DNA of 64,000 bases. Source: an uncultured Cycloclasticus sp. (lineage in GTDB: Bacteria > Pseudomonadota > Gammaproteobacteria > Methylococcales > Cycloclasticaceae). The stretch is taken from positions 1 to 64,000 of the forward strand of contig CAJXOJ010000008.1 of assembly GCA_913057515.1 (NCBI GenBank), in the 5' to 3' direction. The notes under the pieces were generated by a model. The model saw only the letters and a list, made by a program, of their open reading frames with translations. It ran no database searches and had not been told where the DNA came from. A program made the position numbers and the translations under genes. The stretch's first letter is position 1, and each line of letters begins with the position of its first letter. Below, in pieces: positions 6,900-17,293 of the stretch.

Positions 6900-8438
6900 T
6901 TAATGAACACCTCGTTCAATTTCACCTTGTTTATCTAATACTCGCTTTACAATTTTTCCAGCACCATTTTTTGGCAACGCGTCCATAAATACAACTTTTC
7001 TAGGCACTTCATAGCTTCCTAAGTGTTGACGGCACCAACTACGAATATCAGCCGAACCTGCTTTAAAGCCCTCTTTCAACACAATATAAGCCACGGGTAT
7101 TTCTCCATGTAGTTTATCTAACTGGCCAATAACCGCGGCTTCTAAAACGGCGTCTAAACGGTAAAGCACTTCTTCAATTATCCGTGGGTAGACATTCATC
7201 CCATTAACAATGACCATATCCTTTTTTCGATCTAAAATGCTGAAGTAGCCGTCTTCATCTTCGTTACCTAAGTCGCCTGTTAAGAACCAATCTTCAAAAA
7301 ATGATTCATCGGTTGCCTCGGGTAACTGCCAATAACCTTTCATCACATTGTCGCCTCGAACAGCAATTTCACCAATTTCTCCTATAGGCAATTCTAGTCC
7401 ACGCTCATCAAGAATTTTCATTTCAACATTCGGAATAGGTAAACCAACTGTGCCTACTTTTCGAATTCCACCCACTGGGTTGACACACGTCACTGGTGAG
7501 CATTCTGTCGGTCCATCCCCCTCATATATAGGCACACTAAATTTGTCTTCAAAGCGATTCATCACATCAACGGGCATGGATGCCCCACCCGATATACATA
7601 GCTTGATTGAACTGAAACGTTCTATGTTATCCGCCTTGGTGTTTAGTAACACGTTATACATGCTTGGTACGCCTAAAAAGACCGTGCTTTTAGTTTGCTC
7701 TATATTTTTAAGTAAATGATCCGGTTCAAATTTTGCTACAGGCACAAAGCAGCAACCATGTGTTAATGGGGTTAACATTCCCACGGTAGCAGCAAACGCA
7801 TGGAACATGGGCAACACTAATATAACTACCTCATCTGTAGACCACTTCATCGCTTTAAATACACTGGCTGTATTGCTAACGAGGTTCCGGTGCGTCAACA
7901 TCGCGCCCTTTGGCTTACCCGTGGTACCTGAGGTATATAAGATGGCGACCAAGTCATTGGCAGCATCAATGCTGATCGCTGGCAGGTTACCATTATTGTT
8001 AAATAGGCTATCCCATTGTAGTGATGATGCTGTAGTTGAACTGACACAAATGCTTAATTTAACGTTTTGTAATTCGTCAAGAATTTCATCCACATTGGGC
8101 TGAAAAGCAGGGTGATAAATCAACCCACTGACACCGGCATTAGCCATGACATAGACTATTTCTGAGGCTTTTTGTAGCAAATTAATGGGCACAACAACAC
8201 CACCTGCTTTGACAATCCCCATGTAGGCAATCGCAAACTCAACACTGTTGATACAATACAGTGCCACTCTATCGCCCTTGCTAATGCCTTCCTCAATAAG
8301 CCCTACGGCGCATTTATCTGAGGCATTTTTTAGCTCATCGAAGGTATAAGATACACCTTGGTCAATAATCGACACCTCACCTGCATACTGCTGCGCTGCC
8401 ATGTTGAACATATCAATTAGGGATTTATTATTTTTCAT
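6900..8438 (-). CDS. Long-chain fatty-acid-CoA ligase (AMP-binding)
   Basis: A 512-residue acyl-adenylate-forming enzyme that activates a carboxylic acid with ATP and CoA. Motifs in order: P-loop LYTSGTTGKPKGAMLTHRNL near 167-186, VLPMFHAFAATVGMLTPL, the A5 motif IYEGDGPTECSPVTCVNP near 310, FLTGDLGNEDEDGYF near 390, DRKKDMVIVNGMNVYP, and the catalytic Lys in PKNGAGKIVKRVL at the C-terminus. The GDGPTECSP form is that of long-chain acyl-CoA synthetases. It stands alone: 249 bp separate it from the thioesterase operon and 371 bp from sspB. A purine-rich ribosome site (AGAGAG) precedes the ATG at 8438. Confidence 0.9.
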   Translation of the reverse strand: MKNNKSLIDMFNMAAQQYAGEVSIIDQGVSYTFDELKNASDKCAVGLIEEGISKGDRVALYCINSVEFAIAYMGIVKAGGVVVPINLLQKASEIVYVMANAGVSGLIYHPAFQPNVDEILDELQNVKLSICVSSTTASSLQWDSLFNNNGNLPAISIDAANDLVAILYTSGTTGKPKGAMLTHRNLVSNTASVFKAMKWSTDEVVILVLPMFHAFAATVGMLTPLTHGCCFVPVAKFEPDHLLKNIEQTKSTVFLGVPSMYNVLLNTKADNIERFSSIKLCISGGASMPVDVMNRFEDKFSVPIYEGDGPTECSPVTCVNPVGGIRKVGTVGLPIPNVEMKILDERGLELPIGEIGEIAVRGDNVMKGYWQLPEATDESFFEDWFLTGDLGNEDEDGYFSILDRKKDMVIVNGMNVYPRIIEEVLYRLDAVLEAAVIGQLDKLHGEIPVAYIVLKEGFKAGSADIRSWCRQHLGSYEVPRKVVFMDALPKNGAGKIVKRVLDKQGEIERGVH

Positions 8439-8737
8439 TTAAGCTCTCTCTTAATAGCATTAACAAGCCATTTAATCTCTTATTAACTACTTGCCAGTCG
8501 TACTCATTAAGACTAACCCTATTTACATTAGTAACTACTGTCAAATATAGACTTTGATCTTATAACCCGTCTATATGAATAACCTAGTTTGAAAAAATAA
8601 ATGGAGAGGACCTATTGTAAATACAGTAGCTAGCGATCGCGCGCCCGTCAAAGTTTCGATTAATCTAAACTCACACTAAGGTATCCTAATACAGCAAGCC
8701 ATATAACTTTTTTAAGGACGGCACAAATCATACTCAT
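8439..8737. other. Non-coding gap between acyl-CoA ligase and sspB terminator
   Basis: No gene is visible here. A minus-strand TTGACA (8539-8544) could be the -35 of the ligase promoter, but the hexamer 17 bp away (TAGGGT) is a poor -10. A single GCGATCGC palindrome lies at 8633-8640. No open frame longer than about ten codons with a ribosome site was found. Confidence 0.5.
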
Positions 8738-8773
8738 AAAAAAACTGCCTTAGATAAATATTATTTAAGGCAG
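8738..8773 (-). terminator. Intrinsic terminator after sspB
   Basis: Arms 8745-8757 and 8761-8773 form a 13-bp stem with one G-U pair and a 3-nt loop. On the minus strand it is followed by seven T residues (8738-8744). It ends the petABC-sspAB transcription unit about 37 bp past the sspB stop. Confidence 0.88.
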
Positions 8774-8809
8774 CCTGTTTGTTTAAAATACTGTTAAAAA
8801 CGAGTTATA

Positions 8810-9199
8810 TTATTTTACTATTTTTAAAAATGGTTTTTTTGTTTCAGTTTTAACTGGAGCAGAGCTTGGTTCTGGTGGAACATCATCTTCAAATTGATCG
8901 TCGAACATCATTCCTTTACCATTTTCTTTTGTATAAGCCGCCATAATGGCGCTTATTGGCACATAGAGGTTCTCTGAAATACCTGAGAACCTTGCTGAAA
9001 ATGAGACTGCTTCATTATCTAACACCCAATTTTGTACTGCACTTGGGTGCGTATTTAAAATAATTCGATCATCTGACACATAGGCTTTTGGTACGATAAC
9101 GCCCTCATAATTTGCATCGACTAATAAATAAGGCGTCATGCCATTTTCAAGTATCCATTCGTACAATGAACGAACTAAATAAGGCTTTAATGGTGTCAT
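8810..9199 (-). CDS. sspB: SspB, ClpXP protease adaptor
   Basis: A 129-residue adaptor that binds ssrA-tagged peptides and RseA and delivers them to ClpXP. The folded domain starts MTPLKPYLVRSLYEWILENGMTPY and runs to about residue 100 (SFSARFSGISENLYVPISAI). A flexible acidic and Pro-rich linker follows. The last residues PFLKIVK form the ClpX-docking tail (LRVVK in E. coli), so all three functional parts are present. It lies 9 bp after sspA, as in E. coli and Pseudomonas. A strong terminator follows it. Confidence 0.95.
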   Translation of the reverse strand: MTPLKPYLVRSLYEWILENGMTPYLLVDANYEGVIVPKAYVSDDRIILNTHPSAVQNWVLDNEAVSFSARFSGISENLYVPISAIMAAYTKENGKGMMFDDQFEDDVPPEPSSAPVKTETKKPFLKIVK

Positions 9200-9208
9200 A
9201 TATAATAA

Positions 9209-9856
9209 TTACGATGCCATTAATAAATGGCTTTCCATCATATCAATTTCTTCTTTGCTCAAACTGTCTTTGAAAGTTTCACGGCTAGTAACACGAGCAA
9301 TATAGTCTTTAATTACTTTGGCTTCTTTTGGTAATTCAATGCCATATAACGGCAAACGCCATAATAAAGGAGCAAGCACACCATCCACTAACGTAAATTC
9401 ATCACTTAGAAAGTATTTATTTGCTTCAAACAATGGCACTGATGCAATTAAATTCTCTCTTAAAAGCTTTTTAGCTTTAGCTGCTTTTTTCTCACCTGCG
9501 TTTACAATATCATCTAATAATGTGTACCAGTCTTGATCGATACGGTGAATCAATAAGCGAGAGCGAGCCCTTGAAACTGGATCAATAGGATAAAGTGGCG
9601 GATGTGGAAAACGCTCATCCAAGTATTCCATAATAATTCTTGAATTAAACAGAGCTAAATCTCTATCAATTAAAATAGGTAAGGTTCCATAGGGGTTTAA
9701 TTCTTGCAAATCTTCTGGAAACTCTTTTCCGTCAACAAACTCAACTTCTGCAGATGCACTTTTTTCACACAATATAAAGCGAGCCCTGTGACTGTAATGA
9801 CACAGTGGATCAGCAAAAAGTGTCATGATTGATTTTCTATTAAGTGCGTTTATCAT
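9209..9856 (-). CDS. sspA: SspA, stringent starvation protein A
   Basis: A 215-residue glutathione-S-transferase-fold protein that binds RNA polymerase and shapes stationary-phase and acid-stress transcription; it is not a catalytic GST in known cases. The N-terminal thioredoxin-like domain (MTLFADPLCHYSHRARFILCEK) matches SspA. NPYGTLPILIDRDLALFNSRIIMEYLDERFPHP spans the cis-Pro and the link to the helical domain. The start MINALNRKSIMTLF aligns with the E. coli N-terminus. It sits 74 bp after petC, with a hairpin in between, and 9 bp before sspB. Confidence 0.95.
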   Translation of the reverse strand: MINALNRKSIMTLFADPLCHYSHRARFILCEKSASAEVEFVDGKEFPEDLQELNPYGTLPILIDRDLALFNSRIIMEYLDERFPHPPLYPIDPVSRARSRLLIHRIDQDWYTLLDDIVNAGEKKAAKAKKLLRENLIASVPLFEANKYFLSDEFTLVDGVLAPLLWRLPLYGIELPKEAKVIKDYIARVTSRETFKDSLSKEEIDMMESHLLMAS

Positions 9857-9881
9857 TATTTTGTCCGTTTTATTAAATGAA

Positions 9882-9912
9882 AAAGAGCTTTACGCTTTAC
9901 GTAAAGCTCTTT
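9882..9912 (-). terminator. Hairpin between petC and sspA
   Basis: Arms 9882-9894 and 9900-9912 (AAAGAGCTTTACG and its exact complement) form a perfect 13-bp stem with a 5-nt loop. A T-rich stretch follows on the minus strand. It likely attenuates transcription from petABC into sspAB. The A/T-flanked stem could also work from the other direction. Confidence 0.75.
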
Positions 9913-9930
9913 AGTTTAAAGCGTTATTTA

Positions 9931-10668
9931 TTAATGGATGTCTTTCCAGAATTCCTTCTTTAAGAAATAGAAGACAAGCAACATGATTAAAATAAACACC
10001 AATACTTTCCAGCCTAGTTTTTGGCGTTCTAGTTGTGCAGGTTCACCCATATAGGTTAAGAAATTCACTAGGTCATTCATCGCCTCATCGTATTCTTCCA
10101 CACTCATTCGGCCTGGCTCTGATATTTCAAGGTGATCAATCACAGTACGAACAGAACCATCTTCAAGCTCAACATCTTTATAAACTGCTTTTTGTAAGCC
10201 TTGAAGATCAGCCAAAACATGTGGCATGCCAACTTTTGGAAATAATATATTATTTACGCCAAATGGGCGTGATTCATCCACATAGAAGCTCTTAAGGTAA
10301 GTATATAGCCAATCAGACCCGCGAGAACGTGCAATTAATGATAAATCAGGTGGATTAACACCAAACCACCTTACTGCATCCTCTGGACGCATTGAAATGG
10401 TCATACCATCAAATATTTTTTCACCCGTGAACATTAGATTAAGTTCAACTAGCTCAGGTGGAATTTCCAAATCAGTTGCCATTCTTGAATATCTAAGCTG
10501 CTTTGCTGAATGACAGCTTAGGCAATAGTTCACAAAATATTTAGCACCGCGCTGTAAAGACGCCTTGTCATTTAAATCTATTCTTGCCGACTCAAGTGCT
10601 ACCCCTCCACCTGCTGCGAATAGCTGCGATGAAAACAATACAAATAAGGCTATCGTTATTTTTTTCAT
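9931..10668 (-). CDS. petC: Cytochrome c1 of the bc1 complex
   Basis: A 245-residue membrane-anchored c-type cytochrome that passes electrons from the Rieske protein to soluble cytochrome c. It has an N-terminal signal peptide (MKKITIALFVLFSSQLFAAG), the haem-binding CLSCH at residues 49-53, a probable axial Met in KVGMPHV, and one C-terminal membrane helix (KVLVFILIMLLVFYFL) followed by a Lys-rich cytoplasmic end. The start overlaps the petB stop by 4 bp. It is the last gene of petABC. Confidence 0.95.
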   Translation of the reverse strand: MKKITIALFVLFSSQLFAAGGGVALESARIDLNDKASLQRGAKYFVNYCLSCHSAKQLRYSRMATDLEIPPELVELNLMFTGEKIFDGMTISMRPEDAVRWFGVNPPDLSLIARSRGSDWLYTYLKSFYVDESRPFGVNNILFPKVGMPHVLADLQGLQKAVYKDVELEDGSVRTVIDHLEISEPGRMSVEEYDEAMNDLVNFLTYMGEPAQLERQKLGWKVLVFILIMLLVFYFLKKEFWKDIH

Positions 10669-11891
10669 TTCTCTTCCACCCTTTCTGGAACATGTTTGTC
10701 TTGCCCAATGTTTGAATAAAATGGCATCAATAAGAAAAATGCAAAATATACAATTGAGAAGAACCTAGAGAACCAAGTTCCTACTGGGGTAACAGGCTGC
10801 ATTCCAAAATACCCTAAACCAATGAAGCTGATACAGAAAGCTACAATCGCTGCTTTAAAGATAGGGCCTCTGTATCGTATTGATTTATTCACGCCCCGAT
10901 CTAACCAAGGTAGTACAAAGAGAATAATAATGGCAGCTGCCATTGCAACTACCCCTAAGAACTTATCGGGTACCGCTCTTAAGATGGCATAAAAAGGTGT
11001 GAAATACCAAACGGGAGCAATATGCTCAGGTGTTTTCAAAGGGTCTGCTGGTACAAAGTTAGCGTGCTCTAAGAAATAACCGCCCATTTCTGGCATATAG
11101 AAAATAATGAGCGCAAATATAAATAAGAAAACTGCAACACCGACTAAATCTTTTACTGTGTAGTACGGATGGAAGGGAATCCCATCTAATGGCACACCTT
11201 TATCGTCTTTGTGTTTCTTTATTTCTATGCCTTCTGGGTTATTTGAACCCACCGCATGTAAGGCCACGATATGCATGAAGACTAAAATAACCAGTACAAG
11301 AGGAATAGCAATCACATGAAAGGCAAAGAACCGATTCAAAGTTGCATCAGATATCACATAATCGCCGCGTAACCATAAAGCTAAATCTTCACCCACATAT
11401 GGGATTGCACCGAATAGAGAAACAATCACTTGAGCGCCCCAGTAAGACATTTGCCCCCAAGGCAATAAGTAGCCCATAAAGGCTTCAGCCATCAACGCCA
11501 CGTATATAATCATTCCGAAGATCCAGACCAATTCACGAGGTTTTTTAAACGACCCATACACTAAGCCACGAAACATGTGCAAATACACCACAACAAAAAA
11601 GGCCGATGCACCCGTTGAATGCATGTAACGAATTAACCAACCCCATTCCACATCACGCATGATGTACTCAACTGAGTCGAAAGCCAGCTTAGCATCTGGT
11701 TTATAGTTGATCGTTAAAAATATCCCAGTGACTATTTGATTAATTAACACCAAGATAGCTAGCGAACCAAAGTAATACATCCAATTGAAATTCTTTGGCG
11801 CATAGTATTCAGCAAGGTGCTCGTTCCATACTTTGGTTAATGGAAACCGATCATCTACCCAGCCTAATGCATTTTTTAACATGCCACTCAT
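10665..11891 (-). CDS. petB: Cytochrome b of the bc1 complex
   Basis: A 408-residue integral membrane subunit carrying both b haems and the Qo and Qi quinone sites. About eight hydrophobic helices are visible. Haem-ligand His residues occur in WLIRYMHSTGASAFFVVVYLHMFRG and in FFAFHVIAIPLVLVILVFMHIVALH. GYLLPWGQMSYWGAQVI matches the conserved Qo region. The Qo motif usually written PEWY reads PVWY here (APVWYFTPFYAILRAVPDK), a variant described for some beta- and gammaproteobacteria. The start overlaps the petA stop by one base. It is longer than mitochondrial cytochrome b because of a C-terminal extension. Confidence 0.96.
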   Translation of the reverse strand: MSGMLKNALGWVDDRFPLTKVWNEHLAEYYAPKNFNWMYYFGSLAILVLINQIVTGIFLTINYKPDAKLAFDSVEYIMRDVEWGWLIRYMHSTGASAFFVVVYLHMFRGLVYGSFKKPRELVWIFGMIIYVALMAEAFMGYLLPWGQMSYWGAQVIVSLFGAIPYVGEDLALWLRGDYVISDATLNRFFAFHVIAIPLVLVILVFMHIVALHAVGSNNPEGIEIKKHKDDKGVPLDGIPFHPYYTVKDLVGVAVFLFIFALIIFYMPEMGGYFLEHANFVPADPLKTPEHIAPVWYFTPFYAILRAVPDKFLGVVAMAAAIIILFVLPWLDRGVNKSIRYRGPIFKAAIVAFCISFIGLGYFGMQPVTPVGTWFSRFFSIVYFAFFLLMPFYSNIGQDKHVPERVEEK

Positions 11892-12484
11892 TATGCCTGC
11901 CCTCCTTCTGAACCAATTAATATTCGGGTGTCTGTTATGTACTCATGAGGAGGCACAACGAGATTTAACGGTGCAGGAACACCAGCGAAAACACGACCAG
12001 ACAAATCAAATAAAGAACCATGGCAAGGGCAAAAGAAGCCACCTTTCCAATCTGGGCCTAAATCTTGCGGAGCGACGTCTGGCCTAAAGGTTGGCGAACA
12101 CCCAAGGTGTGTACAAATACCAACCGCTAAAAATACTTCTGGCTTTATAGAACGTGCAACATTTTTGCATGACTCAGGCTGCTCTGATTCATTAGACTGT
12201 GGGTCTCTTAACTGATCCTTCATCTCTTCTAGCTGAACTAAAACCTCTTGGGTACGCTTTAATATCCAAACTGGTTTGCCGCGCCATTCAACACGAATTA
12301 ACTGCCCAGGTTCCAACTTAGAAATATCAGCCTCAACCGGAGCACCTGCTGCCTTTGCACGATCACTAGGGTTCATTGACGCTACAAATGGAACCGCCAC
12401 ATAAGCCGCACCAACTCCCGTTACTGCAGTAGCAGCAGCCGTTAAAAACAGACGTCTGCGCTTATCTACTACCTGTTCGCTCAT
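11891..12484 (-). CDS. petA: Rieske iron-sulphur protein of the bc1 complex
   Basis: A 197-residue ubiquinol-cytochrome c reductase iron-sulphur subunit. The N-terminus has KRRRLFLTAAATAVTGVGAAYVAVPF, a twin-arginine-type signal and membrane anchor. The 2Fe-2S ligands are in CTHLGC (residues 124-129) and CPCHGS (152-157), which also hold the disulphide. An insert rich in Asn, Glu and Pro (about 94-107) sits before the cluster domain. It is the first gene of petABC. The complex pumps protons while oxidising ubiquinol, consistent with aerobic respiration. Confidence 0.96.
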   Translation of the reverse strand: MSEQVVDKRRRLFLTAAATAVTGVGAAYVAVPFVASMNPSDRAKAAGAPVEADISKLEPGQLIRVEWRGKPVWILKRTQEVLVQLEEMKDQLRDPQSNESEQPESCKNVARSIKPEVFLAVGICTHLGCSPTFRPDVAPQDLGPDWKGGFFCPCHGSLFDLSGRVFAGVPAPLNLVVPPHEYITDTRILIGSEGGQA

Positions 12485-12634
12485 CTAAATCTCCATAAAA
12501 TCATCATAAATGTCTCGCGCAATGTTTACACAGCACTAAATTTAAGAAATTTTAACATATTTTTATTTTTTTAGGGCTTGCCTAAAATGCTTTAGCGCAA
12601 GATATCTAGCATCTAATCGCTTATATTTTATTAG

Positions 12635-13720
12635 CTATTTAATTATTGAAGTGATTTGCTTAACAAATAATTTGTTTTCTGTGCTAGAACCCACTGTCAC
12701 TCGTAAACATTCTGCTGGCAAGCCTGGCACATTCCCCATTTTCTTGATCAGTACGCCAGCTTGCTTTAATGCTTCAAAAACTCGTTCAGCGGAGTCTGAC
12801 TGCAAAGAAAATAAAACGAAATTTGCATCACTGGGAAACACATTAACTCCCTTCAAAGACGAAAGGCTGTTCAGCAAAATATCGCGTTGCTCACAAATCA
12901 TCGCCGCTTGCTTGTCAAAAGTACTGATATGCTGAAAAGCAAATGTTGCCGTTATTTGAGTAAACACGTTTATATTATAGGGCAAACGTATTTTCTCGAA
13001 CTGAGTGGTCAAGTTTGAGTGCCCTACCAAAAATCCAAGACGCAACCCAGCTAAGCCCAGCTTAGACACTGTACGCATCACCAATAATTGCTCATAGTCT
13101 TGCGCACGGTCCAGAAACGTTTTACGCGCAAAAGGTTGGTATGCTTCATCAACAACCACGAGGCCATTTGATGCCTCCAAAATAGCCAGCAAATCAGCAT
13201 CATCGAAAAGGTTGGCTGTTGGATTATTTGGATACGCCAAAAAAATCACTGCTGGGTTCTTCTCCCTAATGACCGACAACATTTCTGGCACATCCAAGCT
13301 AAAGTTTGTATTTAAGGGAACCCCTATAAATGACAAGCCTAACGAATTAGCTATGTGCTGATACATTACAAAACTAGGCGTAGGGGCCATTACGCAGGCA
13401 TCATCATTCATGGCCATCAATATGAGCTGGATCAACTCATCAGAACCATTACCCAACACAACACCTAACTCAGGCGCGACATCAAAACACTCACGCAAAC
13501 TCGACACTAACTCTTTAGACGAAGGGTCTGGGTATCTATTAGGCTCGGCCTTGGAGAGAAGCTTCAACCATTGCGCCTTCATTTCATCTGGCCACGGAAA
13601 TGGGTTTTCCATCGCATCCAACTTTACCAAGCCTGTTGCTTCTGGCACATGGTAAGCTGACATCTTCTGTACTTCTGGGCGTATGAGCTTAGACAACTGC
13701 TGGTTTTTTTTTAATCCCAT
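12635..13720 (-). CDS. hisC: Histidinol-phosphate aminotransferase
   Basis: A 361-residue PLP enzyme of fold type I that converts imidazole-acetol phosphate and glutamate to histidinol phosphate. Marks: the N-terminal KLDAMENPFPWP, GNGSDELIQLI near 90, the Asn/Asp/Tyr region IFLAYPNNPTAN and VVVDEAYQPF, the PLP Lys in RTVSKLGLAGLRLGF, and a C-terminal LRVTVGSSTEN. It starts one base after the hisD stop and is the last gene of murA-hisG-hisD-hisC. The 150-bp gap before petA holds a hairpin without a U-tract. Confidence 0.95.
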   Translation of the reverse strand: MGLKKNQQLSKLIRPEVQKMSAYHVPEATGLVKLDAMENPFPWPDEMKAQWLKLLSKAEPNRYPDPSSKELVSSLRECFDVAPELGVVLGNGSDELIQLILMAMNDDACVMAPTPSFVMYQHIANSLGLSFIGVPLNTNFSLDVPEMLSVIREKNPAVIFLAYPNNPTANLFDDADLLAILEASNGLVVVDEAYQPFARKTFLDRAQDYEQLLVMRTVSKLGLAGLRLGFLVGHSNLTTQFEKIRLPYNINVFTQITATFAFQHISTFDKQAAMICEQRDILLNSLSSLKGVNVFPSDANFVLFSLQSDSAERVFEALKQAGVLIKKMGNVPGLPAECLRVTVGSSTENKLFVKQITSIIK

Positions 13721-13721
13721 C

Positions 13722-15020
13722 TTAGTGATTCAATTTACGATATTCTGCCGACTTAGCATGGGCAGTTAAGGCTTCACCACGCGCTAAAGTAGAAGCTGTA
13801 TCAGCCAACTCAGACGCTCCCTTTTCAGTACAGTTAATAATACTTGACCGTTTTTGAAAGTCATACACACCTAGAGGTGATGAAAACCTTGCCGTTCCAG
13901 ATGTTGGCAAAACATGGTTGGGGCCAGCGCAATAATCACCTAGTGCCTCAGCCGTATAACGGCCTAAAAAAACGGCCCCTGCATGTTTGATGTCATCCAT
14001 CCATTCGTTGGCCTCATCAACCGATAATTCAAGGTGTTCAGGTGCAATTCTATTGATAATGCCAATCGCTTCTTGCTTCGTTTGCACATAAATCATAGCG
14101 CCTCTTGCTTCCAGTGAGGCTTTAATAACATCTGCTCTTTCCATTGTTTGCAGCAACTTATCCATACTTACTTTTACAGCATCAATAAATGATTTATCCA
14201 TCGAAACTAAGATTGATTGAGCATTTTCGTCGTGCTCAGCCTGGGAAAACAAATCCATTGCTATCCAGTCTGGGTTTGTTTTGCCATCACAAATAATAAG
14301 AATTTCAGAGGGCCCTGCCACCATATCAATACCGACTTGACCAAACACCATTTTTTTAGCGGTAGCGACAAAAATATTTCCCGGCCCTACTATTTTATCA
14401 ACCGCTGGTACTGTAGTGGTTCCATAAGCCAACGCTGCTACCGCTTGAGCACCGCCCACTCTAATCACCTTATCTACACCTGCCAGCCAAGCTGCTGCTA
14501 AAACCAGTGGATTTAACTCGCCCTTCGGCGTCGGGGTCACCATAACTATTTCAGCAACGCCCGCCACTTTGGCAGGAATTACATTCATGAGCACAGATGA
14601 TGGATAAGCAGCCTTTCCACCTGGCACATAGACACCAACGCGTTCAAGAGGCGTAATCTTCTGCCCCAATTTATTACCAAACTCGTCAGCAAAATCCCAT
14701 GACTGTATTTTTTGATATTCAGCATAATGGCTCAGCCTATCGGCTGCTGTTGTGAGCGCTGCTGATTGTTCTTTATTCAGATCGTTCCAAGCCGCTTCTA
14801 GCTGCTGCTGGCCCACTATCAAATCGTCCGCAGCAGCGGACCATTGATCAAACTTTTGCGTGTACGCTAGCAACGCTTTATCGCCTTGTTGACGAACGGC
14901 CTCGATTATATCCACCACCGCGTGGTTTATTGATGCATCATCAGCTTTATCCCATGCCAGCACGTTATCTAATGCTTGAGCAAAATTATTATCTGCGGCA
15001 TCTAATGTCTTTATGTTCAT
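13722..15020 (-). CDS. hisD: Histidinol dehydrogenase
   Basis: A 432-residue zinc enzyme that oxidises histidinol to histidine with two NAD+, the last steps of the pathway. Conserved blocks: [24 protein letters not shown] near 125, [31 protein letters not shown] (the HisD signature) near 215-245, [22 protein letters not shown], and [28 protein letters not shown] near 370-395, supplying Zn and catalytic His/Glu residues. Length is typical. It starts 3 bp after the hisG stop and touches hisC, so the three genes are translated in series. Confidence 0.96.
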   Translation of the reverse strand: MNIKTLDAADNNFAQALDNVLAWDKADDASINHAVVDIIEAVRQQGDKALLAYTQKFDQWSAAADDLIVGQQQLEAAWNDLNKEQSAALTTAADRLSHYAEYQKIQSWDFADEFGNKLGQKITPLERVGVYVPGGKAAYPSSVLMNVIPAKVAGVAEIVMVTPTPKGELNPLVLAAAWLAGVDKVIRVGGAQAVAALAYGTTTVPAVDKIVGPGNIFVATAKKMVFGQVGIDMVAGPSEILIICDGKTNPDWIAMDLFSQAEHDENAQSILVSMDKSFIDAVKVSMDKLLQTMERADVIKASLEARGAMIYVQTKQEAIGIINRIAPEHLELSVDEANEWMDDIKHAGAVFLGRYTAEALGDYCAGPNHVLPTSGTARFSSPLGVYDFQKRSSIINCTEKGASELADTASTLARGEALTAHAKSAEYRKLNH

Positions 15021-15023
15021 ACT

Positions 15024-15653
15024 TTAACGCCTATTATCAACGGCAACTTCTAACTTTTTAACCAATGACTTGATTTGCGAGTACTTCATTTTCATAGACG
15101 CCTTATTGATCACCAACCTGGAGCTAATATCCATAATGAGATCTAAAGGCTCCATTCCATTTGCCTTTAAGGTGTTACCTGTATCCACTAGGTCAACGAT
15201 ACAGTCCGCTAGACCAACTATGGGTGCTAATTCCATAGAACCATACAACTTAATAATTTCTACTTGCTGACCCTTCTTCGCAAAATACTGTTCCGTCAAA
15301 GATACGTACTTTGATGCGACCCGTATTTTACCGCTTGGTAATTTTTTTCCAGTCACCACCGCCGTCATTAAGCGACACTTCGCTATGTTTAGATCCAATG
15401 GTTCATAAAGATTATCACTTTGATGCTCAACTAACGTATCTTTGCCTGTAATACCGACATCAGCCGCTCCATATTCCACAAATGTCGGCACGTCGGTAGC
15501 CCGAATGATCACCAAATTAACCTCTCCACAAACACTAGGGACAATTAATTTTCGTGTTTTAGACAGATCTTCCGATGGCTCAATACCTGCTTCAGCCAAT
15601 AAAGGCAGGGTATCTTTTAGAATTCTTCCTTTTGAAATTGCAATCGTTAGCAT
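15024..15653 (-). CDS. hisG: ATP phosphoribosyltransferase, short form
   Basis: A 209-residue enzyme for the first step of histidine synthesis, joining ATP and PRPP. The N-terminus [19 protein letters not shown], the DVGITGKD block near 67 and the PRPP loop [16 protein letters not shown] near 155 are all present. It lacks the C-terminal ACT-like regulatory domain of long HisG (about 300 residues). Short HisG normally works as a hetero-octamer with HisZ, which is not in this window. It follows murA by 4 bp, as in Pseudomonas. Confidence 0.95.
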   Translation of the reverse strand: MLTIAISKGRILKDTLPLLAEAGIEPSEDLSKTRKLIVPSVCGEVNLVIIRATDVPTFVEYGAADVGITGKDTLVEHQSDNLYEPLDLNIAKCRLMTAVVTGKKLPSGKIRVASKYVSLTEQYFAKKGQQVEIIKLYGSMELAPIVGLADCIVDLVDTGNTLKANGMEPLDLIMDISSRLVINKASMKMKYSQIKSLVKKLEVAVDNRR

Positions 15654-15657
15654 GGGT

Positions 15658-16932
<1,275 letters not shown>

Positions 16933-16959
16933 TCACCTAATTGTATATTTTCAATGCCG

Positions 16960-17271
16960 TTAAACGATTGGCAAAATGTCATCAAGACCGCTAACCCTTG
17001 CAATATCTAGCATTTGCTTTGGGATATCTTGAAAAGAAAGCGCTTGCTCTGATTTCTCAGCCATCGCCACCCACTCGACTAATAGAGCCAAACCAGCGCT
17101 ATCCGTCTTATTAACGCCACTTAAGTTAAACAGCAGATCACCCTCTCCAGAAAAGAAGCGCTGAGAGCTTTTCAATAAATCAACGACCAAGCCAAATTCC
17201 AGAGCACCTGAAACCTCTATGGTACCCGCATCATTGAGCTCTATTTTTGCAGCACTCATGAACAAACCCAA
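16960..17271 (-). CDS. mlaB: MlaB, STAS-domain subunit of the Mla transporter
   Basis: A 103-residue STAS protein that binds the MlaF ATPase on the cytoplasmic side and supports assembly and activity of the MlaFEDB complex. It has a short beta/alpha STAS layout: GTIEVSGALEFGLVVDLL, then DLLFNLSGVNKTDSAGLALLVEWV with the conserved Ser/Ala-Gly turn, and ISGLDDILPIV-like ending. It starts 22 bp after mlaD, where mlaC would normally intervene. Identity rests on size, fold pattern and position. Confidence 0.9.
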   Translation of the reverse strand: MGLFMSAAKIELNDAGTIEVSGALEFGLVVDLLKSSQRFFSGEGDLLFNLSGVNKTDSAGLALLVEWVAMAEKSEQALSFQDIPKQMLDIARVSGLDDILPIV

Positions 17272-17293
17272 GCTTCAATGCAACGCATAAGAA

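Noticed and set aside
8633-8640. GCGATCGC palindrome
   Set aside because: A single copy was noticed; without repeated occurrence it cannot be called an HIP1-like element or an uptake signal.
12574-12602. Hairpin CTTGCCTAAA/TTTAGCGCAAG between petA and hisC
   Set aside because: On the minus strand it is followed by A residues, not T, so it does not fit an intrinsic terminator for hisC; the stem also has a bulge.
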